A stretch of 64,000 nt of DNA from JABDIY01 sp963803845 (lineage in GTDB: Bacteria > Actinomycetota > Acidimicrobiia > Acidimicrobiales > SZUA-35). A program made the translations under genes and the position numbers. Every line of letters begins with the position of its first letter. The first letter of the stretch is position 1. The notes beneath the pieces were generated by a model that was given only the letters and a program-made list of their open reading frames with translations, ran no database searches and was not told the origin of the DNA. Below, one piece after another: positions 1-8,986 of the stretch. The stretch is from contig CAWDNZ010000004.1 of assembly GCA_963803845.1 (NCBI GenBank), forward strand, positions 1,054,001 to 1,118,000. The letters run 5' to 3'.

Positions 1-465
1 CGAATCGCGATCGGCCGGACAGAAGTCGTCGTCAACGTCGCCGGCACACGTGGGGCTTGGGAAATCTGCGGTCGTTGCGTTTTCGGCGAAGACCCCGCCG
101 AAGACCACGCACTCGTCGGGTTGGCTTCGAACCTGATTGGTACCGGCGATAGCGGCGGCGTCATTGAGACAGTTCACCGAGGGTTCTGGACGGGTGTCGT
201 CGGTCTTGTAGACGATCACCCAGTCCAACGTTTCGGTCCCCGCCAATGACGCCGTGATTCGCTCCATAGCGAAGAGATCGCTGTAGCGACCGTCGGTCTG
301 GCGGCCACTGTCGACGATGGCCGAACCGACCGAACGGGTGAGCTCGTTGGAGGAGCGCCAGGCAACACCGACTTCGAAAATCCCGAAACAGAGGAAGATG
401 AGAATGGGGACGACCATGGCCGTTTCCACCAGGACGGCGCCGCGCTGCCGGCGGCGAGTGCGCAT
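1..465 (-). CDS. TadE-like pilus assembly protein (partial, runs off the left edge)
   Basis: The reading frame starts at the ATG at 465 and stays open to position 1, so the C-terminus lies outside the window. The first residues are Arg-rich and end in QRGAVLVET, the TadE/TadG entry motif. A single hydrophobic helix follows (about residues 12-35, ending CFGIFEVG). The extracellular part has paired Cys residues, as expected for an exported pseudopilin. TadE-like minor pilins are processed at the membrane and act in Tad pilus biogenesis. The start is 8 bp after the stop of the upstream TadE-like gene, so the two are one operon. Which pilus locus it serves cannot be seen, because the neighbours to the left are missing. 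Confidence 0.75.
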   Translation of the reverse strand, partial: MRTRRRQRGAVLVETAMVVPILIFLCFGIFEVGVAWRSSNELTRSVGSAIVDSGRQTDGRYSDLFAMERITASLAGTETLDWVIVYKTDDTRPEPSVNCLNDAAAIAGTNQVRSQPDECVVFGGVFAENATTADFPSPTCAGDVDDDFCPADRDS

Positions 466-473
466 CGTTGGCG

Positions 474-1037
474 TCACTGCCCTCGCTCCAAGCGCAGCAC
501 ACTGAAACTGTCGATGGTCGTGCTGGGGAAGATCGACGTCACCGACTGGTACTCCATCTCGATGTAAACGCCGGCCAGTTCTCCGCCAACGCGATCTGTG
601 GAGCACCAACCGCATACCACGGTTCCCGAGGCCAGCTCCGTAGTGGTGTAGACCGAGCAGCCGTCAATCGCGTTGCCGGGAGCAGCGGCCGCCAGGCATG
701 CGGCCGAGGGACCGTCCTTCACGGTGGTGGCCCGGTAGATGATCACCTTTTGAACGGCACCATCGTCCACGACGTCCAGCCGGCTCTTGATTTCATCCAC
801 CACGATTTGTTCGGCGTCTGTCTGGGTGCCGTGAATACTCATTTCCCTGGCCGAATCACGGGAAACGTCCTCCAGCGACAGGTAGGAGAGCATAAAGAGA
901 CCGCCCTCGAAGATGCCAAAGATCAACAGCATCACAATCGGTGCCACCAGAGCGGCTTCCACCAGCACCGCGCCGCGTTGACGGCCGGCCTTTGGCGCAC
1001 GCTCGTTCAAGGCGCGGCCGCCTTTGGTGAATCCCAT
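474..1037 (-). CDS. TadE-like pilus assembly protein
   Basis: This 187-residue protein has a basic N-terminus, the motif QRGAVLVEAAL at about residues 20-30, and one transmembrane helix (about 24-46). A Cys-containing periplasmic or extracellular domain follows. This is the standard TadE-like (PF07811) layout: a minor pseudopilin held by one helix. It is the first gene of an operon with the TadE-like gene that follows at 465. The acyl-CoA synthetase gene diverges from it, and about 130 bp between the two starts must hold both promoters. It is a different locus from the Tad cluster at 43-52 kb. Confidence 0.8.
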   Translation of the reverse strand: MGFTKGGRALNERAPKAGRQRGAVLVEAALVAPIVMLLIFGIFEGGLFMLSYLSLEDVSRDSAREMSIHGTQTDAEQIVVDEIKSRLDVVDDGAVQKVIIYRATTVKDGPSAACLAAAAPGNAIDGCSVYTTTELASGTVVCGWCSTDRVGGELAGVYIEMEYQSVTSIFPSTTIDSFSVLRLERGQ

Positions 1038-1166
1038 ATGGGGGACTTCGACACCCCAAGGCCCCTACTTGACGATTTGGAACAACTACCCAAAGTGCGG
1101 TCACCAGGAGCGATAGGCCGTTGGGCCCAGTTTGAGGAGAGCGGGGATTCGGTCCATGATGGGGCC

Positions 1167-2858
1167 GTGACCGACGCCGAAGATTTCCTCTCAATCCGTG
1201 ATTTTCTCCAGCAGCACCGCACCGACTATTCCGCCGCGATGGACGGCTTTGTCTGGCCGAAGTTTTCCCAGTTCAACTGGGCTATTGACTACTTCGACCG
1301 GATAGCGGATGGCAATGAACAGCTGGCGCTCCACATCGTGGAAGAAACGGGCGGTGTCTCCAAACTCACCTATGCAGAGCTGAGCACGCGGTCAAACCAA
1401 GTCGCCAACTTTTTGGTATCCCACGGGGTGAAGCGGGGCGACCGGATTCTGGTGATGCTTGGAAACCAGGTCGAACTCTGGGAAACCATGATGGCGGCCA
1501 TCAAGATCGGGGCCGTGGTGATCCCAGCCACCACCCTGTTATCTGGGCCGGACCTCGCCGACCGCATGTCCCGGGGTAGCGCCACGATGGTGGTGACCAA
1601 CCAGGCTGGCGCCCACTCCTTCGAGAGCGTGGACGTAGCCCACCTGAAGGGTGTGGCCATGATCGGCGTGGGACTCACCGATGCCGACTGGGTGGATTAC
1701 GCCAAGTCTCAGAGCGCCGACACAACGTTCACGGCTGCCGAACAAACCCAGATCAGCGACCCACTGCTCGAGTATTTCACCTCGGGCACCACCGCTAAAC
1801 CAAAGCTCGTGCAGCACACCCAGATCAGTTACCCAGTGGGACACCTCTCCACCATGTACTGGCTTGGCCTTCAGAAGGGCGATGTCCACTGGACCATTAG
1901 TTCGCCGGGGTGGGCCAAGCACGCCTGGAGCTGCTTTTTTGCCCCGCTGAACGCGCAGGCGACGATCTTCCTCTACAACTACACCCGCTTCGACGGTCCC
2001 ACGATCCTGAACGTTTTGGTGGACTACGGTGTCAATACTCTCTGTGCTCCCCCCACGGTTTGGCGGTTCCTGATCCAAGAAGACATGGCTTCGTATTCGG
2101 TTGCCTTGCGCGAACTCATCTCCGCCGGCGAGCCCCTCAATCCTGAAGTCATCGAGCAGGTCCGCACTGCTTGGGGAATCACGATCCGCGATGGCTACGG
2201 CCAGACCGAAACCACCGCAATCGTTGGGAACACCGCCGGGCAGCAGCTGAAGCCAGGGTCGATGGGTCGACCGATGCCCGGGTACCTGGTTGAGCTGTTG
2301 GACCCCGAGGGTGAGCCCGCACAAGAGGGTGAGATTTGCATCGCCCTCGGGGTAGATCGGCCTGTTGGTCTGATGGTGGGTTATGCAGATGACCCCGAGA
2401 AAACCTCCGCCGTCATGCGCGATGGGTACTACCACACCGGTGACGTTGGGATGCGAGACGGCGATGGTTACATCACCTACGTTGGCCGGGCCGACGACGT
2501 CTTTAAGGCATCGGGTTATCGCATCAGCCCATTCGAACTGGAAAGCGTGCTCATCGAGCATCCTGCGGTGGCGGAGGCAGCGGTGGTCCCCTCCCCAGAT
2601 GAGCTGCGGGGGTTTGTCCCCAAGGCTTATGTCATCCTGGCACCCGGCCACGAGCCCACCGATGAAACAGCCCAATCGATTTTTGCGTTCATGCGCGGCA
2701 AGGTCAGCGGCTACAAACTCGTCCGCCGCCTGGAGTTCAGCGATCTACCAAAGACGATCAGCGGAAAGATCCGCCGAGTAGAGCTGCGCGGCCAAGAAAC
2801 CGAACGCGATGGTGAGAACCCGAGGACCGCAAACGAGTTTCTAGAGGAGAAAAACTAA
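1167..2858 (+). CDS. AMP-binding acyl-CoA synthetase (medium-chain/ACSM-like)
   Basis: This is an ANL-superfamily ligase that activates a carboxylic acid with ATP and transfers it to CoA. Motifs are complete: the P-loop TSGTTAKPK at about residues 204-212, DGYGQTET near 342, YHTGD at 421, and the C-terminal PKTISGKIRR with catalytic Lys534. The open frame extends back to 468, but that part only mirrors the opposite-strand TadE gene. I chose the GTG at 1167 because family homology (a D-F-L...DY...W-P leader) begins there; it gives 563 residues, normal for the family. The hydrophobic pocket resembles medium-chain (ACSM) or propionyl/acetoacetyl ligases. The substrate cannot be read from the sequence. 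Confidence 0.88.
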   Translation: MTDAEDFLSIRDFLQQHRTDYSAAMDGFVWPKFSQFNWAIDYFDRIADGNEQLALHIVEETGGVSKLTYAELSTRSNQVANFLVSHGVKRGDRILVMLGNQVELWETMMAAIKIGAVVIPATTLLSGPDLADRMSRGSATMVVTNQAGAHSFESVDVAHLKGVAMIGVGLTDADWVDYAKSQSADTTFTAAEQTQISDPLLEYFTSGTTAKPKLVQHTQISYPVGHLSTMYWLGLQKGDVHWTISSPGWAKHAWSCFFAPLNAQATIFLYNYTRFDGPTILNVLVDYGVNTLCAPPTVWRFLIQEDMASYSVALRELISAGEPLNPEVIEQVRTAWGITIRDGYGQTETTAIVGNTAGQQLKPGSMGRPMPGYLVELLDPEGEPAQEGEICIALGVDRPVGLMVGYADDPEKTSAVMRDGYYHTGDVGMRDGDGYITYVGRADDVFKASGYRISPFELESVLIEHPAVAEAAVVPSPDELRGFVPKAYVILAPGHEPTDETAQSIFAFMRGKVSGYKLVRRLEFSDLPKTISGKIRRVELRGQETERDGENPRTANEFLEEKN

Positions 2859-2863
2859 CTTAG

Positions 2864-4108
2864 CTAGCGCAGTAGGTCTTTTTGGTTGGGGGAGGGGAAG
2901 CGGACGCGGAAGCGGGTATCGCCTACCAGCTTCTTGATCCGGTCTCGTTCGATCTCCAAAAGGTCTCGATGGTCAGGCGAGAGATCTCGTAGTAATTCCA
3001 GGGCAAGCTCTCCGTCGTCTCGCTGCACCCAGCCGCCCATCATCTCGCCATCGGCCCAGATCGACGGTCCCACGTTGCCGTTTCGATCGAAGGTCCGCTC
3101 GGCAACGTCGGGGGACAGGTACCAGTTGCGGTCCTTCCAGCCCATGGGTGTTGGATCGAGCCCCGGAAGTATGGCCACCCACTTATCGTCGGAAGCCTCG
3201 ATCGGATCGGTGTCGCCCGACGCCACCCAGGCGAGGGTTCCGTCGTCCAGGGAAACCGACGTGGCGTCCACTGCGTCGAGCGCAGCCCGGGTTTGGGTCG
3301 CCGTCCAACCTGTCCACCAGCGCAGATCCTGCATCGTGCCCGGGCCGAAGCGTTCGAGCCATCGTTGGATGATGGTGGCGGCCGCGGCTGGTTTGTCGAG
3401 GTCATCGATTCCCTCTGGCAGCCAGCTCGCCATCGGAGCCCACTGATACTGCGAGGAGATCCAGCTACCGAGGGGACGGGTGCGAACGATGCGGCCCTCG
3501 AATGCGGCCAGTTGCACCACCTTGGTGTGGGCGATGATCTCGGCGGTCGTGCCGTTTCTCGGACCGGGGTATTCCAGCGGAATTCGCAAGTCAGGGAGTA
3601 GTTCGCCGAGCTCGCGTGTGCCGATGGGTTGCGCATCGTCAATGGCGGCGGTCACCTGGGCCAGCGCTCCGTCCAACCACAGCGCTTCGTCCTCGATCTG
3701 TTCGCTGGCGGCCAGCCTCCTCAGAAACGCCCGCCGTTCGGTGGCGGCCACCTTGCGGCCAGACGATGCGTGGGCGGCGCGAGCCGTCTCGGGCGGCATG
3801 ATCCAGACGGTTCGCCGCATGGCATGGTGACGGATCAGAGTGCGATCCGCATAGAGAGCGGTTTCGACTGCATCGATCGATGGATCGTGCATCCGGGCGC
3901 CGGCGGACAAGAACACCGTGGCCGGATCTGATCCATGTAGCGCAACCAGACTGCGAGCGATCCGGCCGACGTCATTGGTTCGCTCCGACGGCACCAGGAG
4001 GTGACGCATCCCGAGTCGGCGGCGTCGCTCAACCGTAGTGATGGCGGGAAGTCGGCCGGGCATGGGGCGAAGGTAGCGGACGTTCCCATCGGGTGCGATC
4101 GATTTCAT
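2864..4108 (-). CDS. Winged-helix DNA-binding domain protein (HTH_42 / AlkZ-like fold)
   Basis: This 414-residue protein has the layout of the HTH_42 family (PF06224), which includes the interstrand-crosslink DNA glycosylases AlkZ and YcaQ. Supporting landmarks are the N-terminal R-H-L-L segment, the loop LHGSDP at residues 57-62, the helical W-W region near 265 and the family-like C-terminal G-R-D end. Characterised glycosylases carry a catalytic Q-x-Q/D where this protein has H-G-S, so glycosylase activity is doubtful; this is the LH-type actinobacterial subgroup. It converges with the acyl-CoA synthetase with 5 bp between stops. A second ATG (residue 16) is possible as the start. Confidence 0.72.
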   Translation of the reverse strand: MKSIAPDGNVRYLRPMPGRLPAITTVERRRRLGMRHLLVPSERTNDVGRIARSLVALHGSDPATVFLSAGARMHDPSIDAVETALYADRTLIRHHAMRRTVWIMPPETARAAHASSGRKVAATERRAFLRRLAASEQIEDEALWLDGALAQVTAAIDDAQPIGTRELGELLPDLRIPLEYPGPRNGTTAEIIAHTKVVQLAAFEGRIVRTRPLGSWISSQYQWAPMASWLPEGIDDLDKPAAAATIIQRWLERFGPGTMQDLRWWTGWTATQTRAALDAVDATSVSLDDGTLAWVASGDTDPIEASDDKWVAILPGLDPTPMGWKDRNWYLSPDVAERTFDRNGNVGPSIWADGEMMGGWVQRDDGELALELLRDLSPDHRDLLEIERDRIKKLVGDTRFRVRFPSPNQKDLLR

Positions 4109-4136
4109 CTAAGGACATGACCGGGCCGCCACACGA

Positions 4137-4168
4137 CATGATCGCGTCAAGTCCGTGACGCGATCATG
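4137..4168. terminator. Perfect 13-bp inverted repeat between methyltransferase and winged-helix genes
   Basis: CATGATCGCGTCA (4137-4149) pairs exactly with TGACGCGATCATG (4156-4168) across a 6-base loop. It lies after the methyltransferase stop and 29 bp before the winged-helix start, both on the minus strand. There is no T-run after it. It could be a terminator or RNA processing hairpin, or an operator for the downstream DNA-binding protein; the sequence does not decide. Confidence 0.5.
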
Positions 4169-4206
4169 CGATTCGTCTGATGCCCTATCAAGGGGAGTGA
4201 ACGCCG

Positions 4207-5001
4207 TTAGGTTCGGACTATTCCCTTTGCGCTTCGGGCGGTGGCTTTGAGCGAGAAATCGGTGGCCGGAGAACCGCAGAGGCTGAACATGACCTCTCTC
4301 AGCGCTTCGCGCCGCGTGTCGTCCAGGGCCACACAATAAGAGCCGGCGGGGCCGATGCCGGCCATGAACCCGGCCCAAAGCTCATCAAAGCTCTGATAGT
4401 GAACCTTGACTTCGAGCCTGGATTCGACCACATCTTCCAAACCCGCAGCCTCGAAGAGCCTGGAAATCTCACCCTCACGTCCGAACTGCAAAACACGGGC
4501 TTCGTCGGGTGCATCGCCGTCAACGGATAAAGCCGCATCCCAGAAGTGGCGCAGCATTTCCATTTCCTTGTCGAAATCCCAGACGCAAGCGGCAATTGCG
4601 CCGCCGGGCCGAACGACGCGGCTCATCTCAGCTACCGCAGCCGGAGGGTCTGAAACAAAGTGCAATACCAATTGAGACAATCCAACATCAACTGATGCGT
4701 CGTCGAACGGAATCGCTTCGGCCCGGCCGAGCTTCACGTCGACTCCGGGACAGGCGGTGGCGCATGCTGCCAAGAACGATTCCGAGGGATCGCACGCCAG
4801 CACGGCGTTTGCGCCGAGCCGGTCTACCAGGACTCGAGTTAGGGCGCCCGGCCCACACCCTACGTCAAGCCCTTTTTGACCCGGCACCACTCCGGCAAAG
4901 TCGCTGAACAGTACCGCCAGTGGTCTCGAGTAGCGGCCCATAAATCCGTCATAGGCCGAACCCGACTTGTCGAAAGTGGCGGCTCCCGGTACTGCTTCCA
5001 T
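4207..5001 (-). CDS. Class I SAM-dependent methyltransferase (Methyltransf_11 type)
   Basis: This 264-residue protein shows the Rossmann-like SAM fold. Motif I is LDVGCGPG at residues 45-52, an acidic residue follows strand 2 (ACDPSE), motif II lies in the RAEAIPFDDASVD region, and the post-I VVRPGG motif is near residue 130. The start ATG at 5001 is preceded by a clear AGGAGGT ribosome binding site. It resembles small-molecule methyltransferases of the UbiE/Methyltransf_11 group; the acceptor is unknown. It diverges from the M20 peptidase gene. A perfect hairpin follows the stop. Confidence 0.8.
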   Translation of the reverse strand: MEAVPGAATFDKSGSAYDGFMGRYSRPLAVLFSDFAGVVPGQKGLDVGCGPGALTRVLVDRLGANAVLACDPSESFLAACATACPGVDVKLGRAEAIPFDDASVDVGLSQLVLHFVSDPPAAVAEMSRVVRPGGAIAACVWDFDKEMEMLRHFWDAALSVDGDAPDEARVLQFGREGEISRLFEAAGLEDVVESRLEVKVHYQSFDELWAGFMAGIGPAGSYCVALDDTRREALREVMFSLCGSPATDFSLKATARSAKGIVRT

Positions 5002-5155
5002 CGCACTACCTCCTATCGCGCGAACGGTACTCCTGGAAGATCTGGATTGCCAGGCCCCCGGAGAGGAAACCCGTGGCGATCGTTGGAGGACGGTCGGCCA
5101 TGGGGCGAAGGTGCCGGGCCTTCAGACATCTGCGGCGTGCCTCTACGATTGAGGC

Positions 5156-6577
5156 ATGGACATTGCTGCGCTTGATGATGTTGTGGGGACTACTTGGAAC
5201 GAGCAGTTGATCGACGAGCTCACGGACTACATCACGATCCCCGCACTCTCGCCGGCCTTCGATACCGATTGGGAATCGAACGGTCACATACGCGCTGCGG
5301 TAGATCACATCTTCCGATGGATCAACGCTCAGACCATTGCCGGAATGAGCAGCCGGGTGGTGGAACTACCGGGCCGAACTCCGTTGATCGTGGCGGAGAT
5401 CCCGGCCTTCGGGGAGGTTGGCCAAAACACCCAAACGGTGCTTCTTTACGGCCATTGCGACAAGCAGCCGGAGATGGTTGGTTGGGAGCCCGATCTTGGG
5501 CCATGGACGCCGGTTCGCCGAGGCGAGAAACTCTATGGACGCGGCGGAGCCGACGATGGATACGCCGCGTATGCCAGCCTCACGGCCATCAAGGCGGTGC
5601 AGGAGTCAGGAGGATCGCATCCTCGGTGCGTTCTGCTGGTCGAGGCATCGGAGGAATCGGGAAGCCCGGATCTCCCCGCCCACGTTGAGGCACTGGCGGA
5701 CACCCTCGGCGATGTCAGCCTGGTCGTCTGCCTGGACTCTGGCTGTGGCAACTACGACACCCTTTGGCTCACCTCTTCGTTGAGAGGAATGCTGGCGGCC
5801 ACGGTCACGGTGGACGTGTTGACCGAGGGTGTGCACTCTGGCGGTGCGTCCGGGGTGGTGCCGAGCAGCTTTCGGATCATCCGGCAACTGCTGGATCGAA
5901 TAGAAGATCCCTCCACGGGCGCAGTCCTGCTCGAGTCGGCCAACACACCGATACCAGAACACCGGAAGACCGAGGCCCGCGCCATGGACGCCTACCTAGG
6001 CCATTGCGAAGAGCCCTACCCTTGGATCGACGGCGTGACCCCTATGGCCACCGGGGCGGAGGCGCAGCTCAACAAGACGTGGCGCCCCACCGTTTCCTAC
6101 ATCGGTGCCGACGGGTTTCCGCCCTCGGCAAAGGCGGGCAACGTGCTACGGCCATCCTCGGCGTTACGGCTTTCCTTGCGGCTGCCGCCGACCGCCGATG
6201 CCGACGCCGCCCTCGACGAACTGGTGGCGAAGCTGACAACCAACCCACCCTCCAATGCCCGTATCACGGTGGGTCATCCTGAAGCGGCTGCGGGCTGGGA
6301 CGCCCCCGACCTCGCACCGTGGCTGAGGGCTTCCCTCGATGCTGGATCCCAGCGTTTCTTTGGCGGTCCCCTGCAAATCATGGGAGAAGGGGGCACGATC
6401 CCGTTTATGGGAATGCTTGGCGAGCTGTTCCCTGCTGCCCAATTTGCAATCATGGGGGTCTTGGGACCGGAGTCCAATGCTCACGGACCGAACGAGTTCC
6501 TGCACCTCACCTATGCTCAGAAACTGACCGCTGTATTGGGTTCGCTTCTGAACGACGCGTCCAACGCACCCTCCTAG
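5156..6577 (+). CDS. M20 family metallo-dipeptidase
   Basis: This 473-residue zinc hydrolase belongs to peptidase family M20 (CNDP/ArgE/DapE relatives). The di-zinc site is complete: H100 and D102 in GHCDKQ, the GADD Asp at about 133, the catalytic and ligand glutamates in EASEESG (E166/E167), an Asp in VCLDSG, and the C-terminal His in NAHGPNE. The dimerisation lid domain lies between about residues 210 and 360. These proteins cleave dipeptides or deacylate amino acids in the cytosol; the specific substrate is not evident. There is no signal peptide. It stands alone, converging with the S4 protein gene. Confidence 0.88.
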   Translation: MDIAALDDVVGTTWNEQLIDELTDYITIPALSPAFDTDWESNGHIRAAVDHIFRWINAQTIAGMSSRVVELPGRTPLIVAEIPAFGEVGQNTQTVLLYGHCDKQPEMVGWEPDLGPWTPVRRGEKLYGRGGADDGYAAYASLTAIKAVQESGGSHPRCVLLVEASEESGSPDLPAHVEALADTLGDVSLVVCLDSGCGNYDTLWLTSSLRGMLAATVTVDVLTEGVHSGGASGVVPSSFRIIRQLLDRIEDPSTGAVLLESANTPIPEHRKTEARAMDAYLGHCEEPYPWIDGVTPMATGAEAQLNKTWRPTVSYIGADGFPPSAKAGNVLRPSSALRLSLRLPPTADADAALDELVAKLTTNPPSNARITVGHPEAAAGWDAPDLAPWLRASLDAGSQRFFGGPLQIMGEGGTIPFMGMLGELFPAAQFAIMGVLGPESNAHGPNEFLHLTYAQKLTAVLGSLLNDASNAPS

Positions 6578-6583
6578 CTCGGT

Positions 6584-6973
6584 TCATTCGGAGCGCCGGT
6601 GCTTCTCCATCTGGCGTCGGTCTCGTTTGGTCGGCCGACCGGTTCCCCGATCCCGGACGAACCCTGGGAGTAGGTCCGCCATCGGGTCGAGCGTGCACGG
6701 TGGAGCTGGGGGACTGAGGTCCACAACGGCGCTGGTTGCGAGCGCTGCGCCCACCCGCTTTTCCAACGTCTCGACCACTTCATAGATGATCACCCGGTCC
6801 TTGCGGCGAGCCTCTACTCGATCTCCCGGCTTGATCTTGGTAGCCGGTTTACAGATCTCGCCGTTCACTCGCACCCGGCCCTTGGTACACGCCTCGTTCG
6901 CCTGGGCACGGGTCTTGTAGACGCGAACCGCCCACAACCAGCGATCCACTCGAAGCGGTGAGGTGATGCTCAC
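6584..6973 (-). CDS. hslR: S4-domain RNA-binding protein, Hsp15-like
   Basis: This 129-residue protein opens with an S4 domain (RVDRWLWAVRVYKTR, then GRVRVNG at about 33-39 and KPGDRVE). A basic C-terminal tail rich in Arg and Lys ends it. This is the HslR/Hsp15 layout. In E. coli Hsp15 binds stalled 50S subunits carrying nascent chains; a ribosome rescue role here is by family only. It is divergently arranged with htpX (65 bp between starts), a pairing of two stress-related genes. Stops of this gene and the M20 gene are 6 bp apart. Confidence 0.82.
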   Translation of the reverse strand: MSITSPLRVDRWLWAVRVYKTRAQANEACTKGRVRVNGEICKPATKIKPGDRVEARRKDRVIIYEVVETLEKRVGAALATSAVVDLSPPAPPCTLDPMADLLPGFVRDRGTGRPTKRDRRQMEKHRRSE

Positions 6974-7038
6974 ACGGCCAGGGTAGATCTCTGCACGGAA
7001 CGGAACTCTCCACAGCGCCAGTACGTTTCCTACTCACC

Positions 7039-7890
7039 ATGCAAAACGGATTGAAAACTGCAATTCTCCTGGGCGGCCTGGGTGGCGTCATGCTCCTGGC
7101 CGGTCAGCTTCTCGGCGGTAGCACCGGCCTTACGATCGCTGTGGTTCTCGCTCTGATCACGGTCGGAGGGAGCTACTGGTTCAGCGACAAACTGGCCATC
7201 CGCTCGGCCAAGGCCGTGGCGGTGACGCCCGAGCAGATGCCGGAGTACTACCAGATCATGCAGGAGCTGACGGCACAGGCCAACCTCCCCATGCCCCGGC
7301 TGTACGTCTCACCGGAGCATCAGCCCAACGCCTTTGCCACCGGCCGCAATCCTAAGAACGCCGCAGTCTGTATTACATCTGGGCTGATGCAAGCCCTCGA
7401 GTGGAGGGAGATTCGGGGAGTTCTTGCCCACGAGCTCTCACATATTCGCAACCGCGACATTCTGATCGGTTCGGTCGCGGCGGCGATCGCCACCGTGATT
7501 TCCTACTCGGCCAACATGGTGCTCTGGTCCGGCGCATTTGGTGGTAGCCGGCGGGACAACAACAACGGCAACCCGATCATCGCTCTGGCCTTTGCCTTCC
7601 TGGCTCCAATGGCGGCCGGCATACTACAGATGGCTATCAGCCGCAGCCGGGAGTTCGAGGCGGACCGAGATGCCGCCCAGCTCTTGAACGACGGGAACCC
7701 TCTGGCTGATGCGCTGACGAAGCTTCACGGGTACAGCCTCCAGATCCCGTCGGATGTCCCGCCGCCCCAGGCTTCTCACTACATCATCAACCCCCTCGCC
7801 AATCGGCGGGTTGCCTTCTCCAACCTTTTCACCACGCACCCACCCGCTGAAGAACGCATCCGTCGCTTGCGGAGCAACGACTGGATGTGA
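7039..7890 (+). CDS. htpX: HtpX-type membrane zinc metalloprotease
   Basis: This 283-residue M48 protease has two N-terminal membrane helices (about residues 8-50). The catalytic motif HELSH has H131, E132 and H135, and the third zinc ligand lies in the SREFEADRDA segment. Another hydrophobic segment (about 150-200) includes two helices around the active site. HtpX degrades damaged membrane proteins at the cytoplasmic face. Length and order match the family. It converges with the DUF692 gene with only one base between stops. Confidence 0.92.
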   Translation: MQNGLKTAILLGGLGGVMLLAGQLLGGSTGLTIAVVLALITVGGSYWFSDKLAIRSAKAVAVTPEQMPEYYQIMQELTAQANLPMPRLYVSPEHQPNAFATGRNPKNAAVCITSGLMQALEWREIRGVLAHELSHIRNRDILIGSVAAAIATVISYSANMVLWSGAFGGSRRDNNNGNPIIALAFAFLAPMAAGILQMAISRSREFEADRDAAQLLNDGNPLADALTKLHGYSLQIPSDVPPPQASHYIINPLANRRVAFSNLFTTHPPAEERIRRLRSNDWM

Positions 7891-7891
7891 G

Positions 7892-8986
7892 CTAGGCGAG
7901 CACACCCCACGTTCGGATGAGTTGGGCTGCAACCTCCAGAAGGTCGTCATCCAGCGCTTCGGGCAGGAGGTGCGGGGCGGCGTGGTGGAGCTCTGCTTCG
8001 ATCTCCTGGCGGGAGAGTCCGCGTTCCAGGGAGTCGAGGAGGGTGGCCTGGTACTTCGCGATCTGATCGAGCCCTTTTCCGGACGGCGCGTCGCCGGGTT
8101 GGACCGAAGGTGCGGCCGGCACTGGGATTGGAGCTGGCAGGCCTGCCACAACCTCGCTCACGGTGCGGAGGTCGGCTCGATAGGCATCGTGAAGGGCGGA
8201 GTCGGCCAGGCTGGCCCCCAATCGCTCATAGATCACCGCTTCGAGATTCGGACAACGTGGCGCCGCCCGCTCCAGTAGTTCGAGCACAGAAGGCGGGACT
8301 AGGTCGTCGTGGGTGTCCCGGCGCAGGGACCGCCCCGAAGCCGCCTCGGACTCCCGACCGCCGGCAAGGTGTATCTCGCAGACACGATCCAACGGAAGCT
8401 CCGCGAGTAAGGTCTCGACGTCGACCCCGCAATTGAGACTCTGGCACCACAGATTGTGAAGATCCAGGAGCAGAACGCCGTCGACAGGCGTCAAAAGGCC
8501 TCGGATGAGCCGTCCCTGCTCGATTGCGTCTTGGGGTGAAAGACACGTGGCGAGGTTCTCCACCCCCACTGGACAGTCGACGACGTTGGCGATGTTTCGA
8601 AGCCGTCGAGCGCCAAGGGCGACAACGTCAGGGTTCATCGGCATGGGCATCGGTGCTGAAAACGTGAACCGACCGGCGCCCACGAAGCCAACATGTTCGG
8701 TGATCCACCGATAGCGCCGCTCCTCCACTTCCTGAGCCAAGCGACGAAGCCATCGCTGATGATTACCGGTGGCCCCCAACAGTGAGTAGGACACGCCATG
8801 GCCCAGAAGCCAGTCGCCGGCGCTGTAGTCATCAAGGAGTGCGTCCACCCACGCCGGCCGGCCGGTGGCGTTCCAACCCATGTCGAAGCTCCACTCCACG
8901 CACCCGATGCGACCTTCGTCGAAGACCGGCAGGGCCGCCAGAGCGAATGCCGGTTCTGGCATCAACGAGAGGCCAAACTTGATCAT
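7892..8986 (-). CDS. DUF692 multinuclear non-heme iron enzyme (MNIO), candidate RiPP-modifying enzyme
   Basis: This 364-residue protein has a DUF692 TIM-barrel in residues 1-285. Candidate metal ligands stand where the MbnB/TglH/BufB family has them: H63 (GHG), E97-H98, E143-N144 (GVEN), D175 and H177 (LDLHN), H206 (EIHLAG), D224/H226/D227 and E254 (YER). Known members use several irons to oxidise Cys residues of ribosomal peptides. A Pro-rich linker (286-305) leads to an extra helical domain of about 60 residues absent from minimal MNIOs; it may replace the separate partner protein these enzymes usually need. Its ATG overlaps the stop of the upstream peptide gene (ATGA), so the two are translationally coupled. 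The product chemistry is unknown. Confidence 0.85.
   Translation of the reverse strand: MIKFGLSLMPEPAFALAALPVFDEGRIGCVEWSFDMGWNATGRPAWVDALLDDYSAGDWLLGHGVSYSLLGATGNHQRWLRRLAQEVEERRYRWITEHVGFVGAGRFTFSAPMPMPMNPDVVALGARRLRNIANVVDCPVGVENLATCLSPQDAIEQGRLIRGLLTPVDGVLLLDLHNLWCQSLNCGVDVETLLAELPLDRVCEIHLAGGRESEAASGRSLRRDTHDDLVPPSVLELLERAAPRCPNLEAVIYERLGASLADSALHDAYRADLRTVSEVVAGLPAPIPVPAAPSVQPGDAPSGKGLDQIAKYQATLLDSLERGLSRQEIEAELHHAAPHLLPEALDDDLLEVAAQLIRTWGVLA

Noticed and set aside
468..1166. N-terminal extension of the acyl-CoA synthetase frame
   Set aside because: This part mirrors the TadE-like gene on the other strand. Family homology begins only at the GTG at 1167.
1539..2675. 378-codon frame antisense to the acyl-CoA synthetase gene
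   Set aside because: Shadow frame; the sense strand has all ligase motifs.
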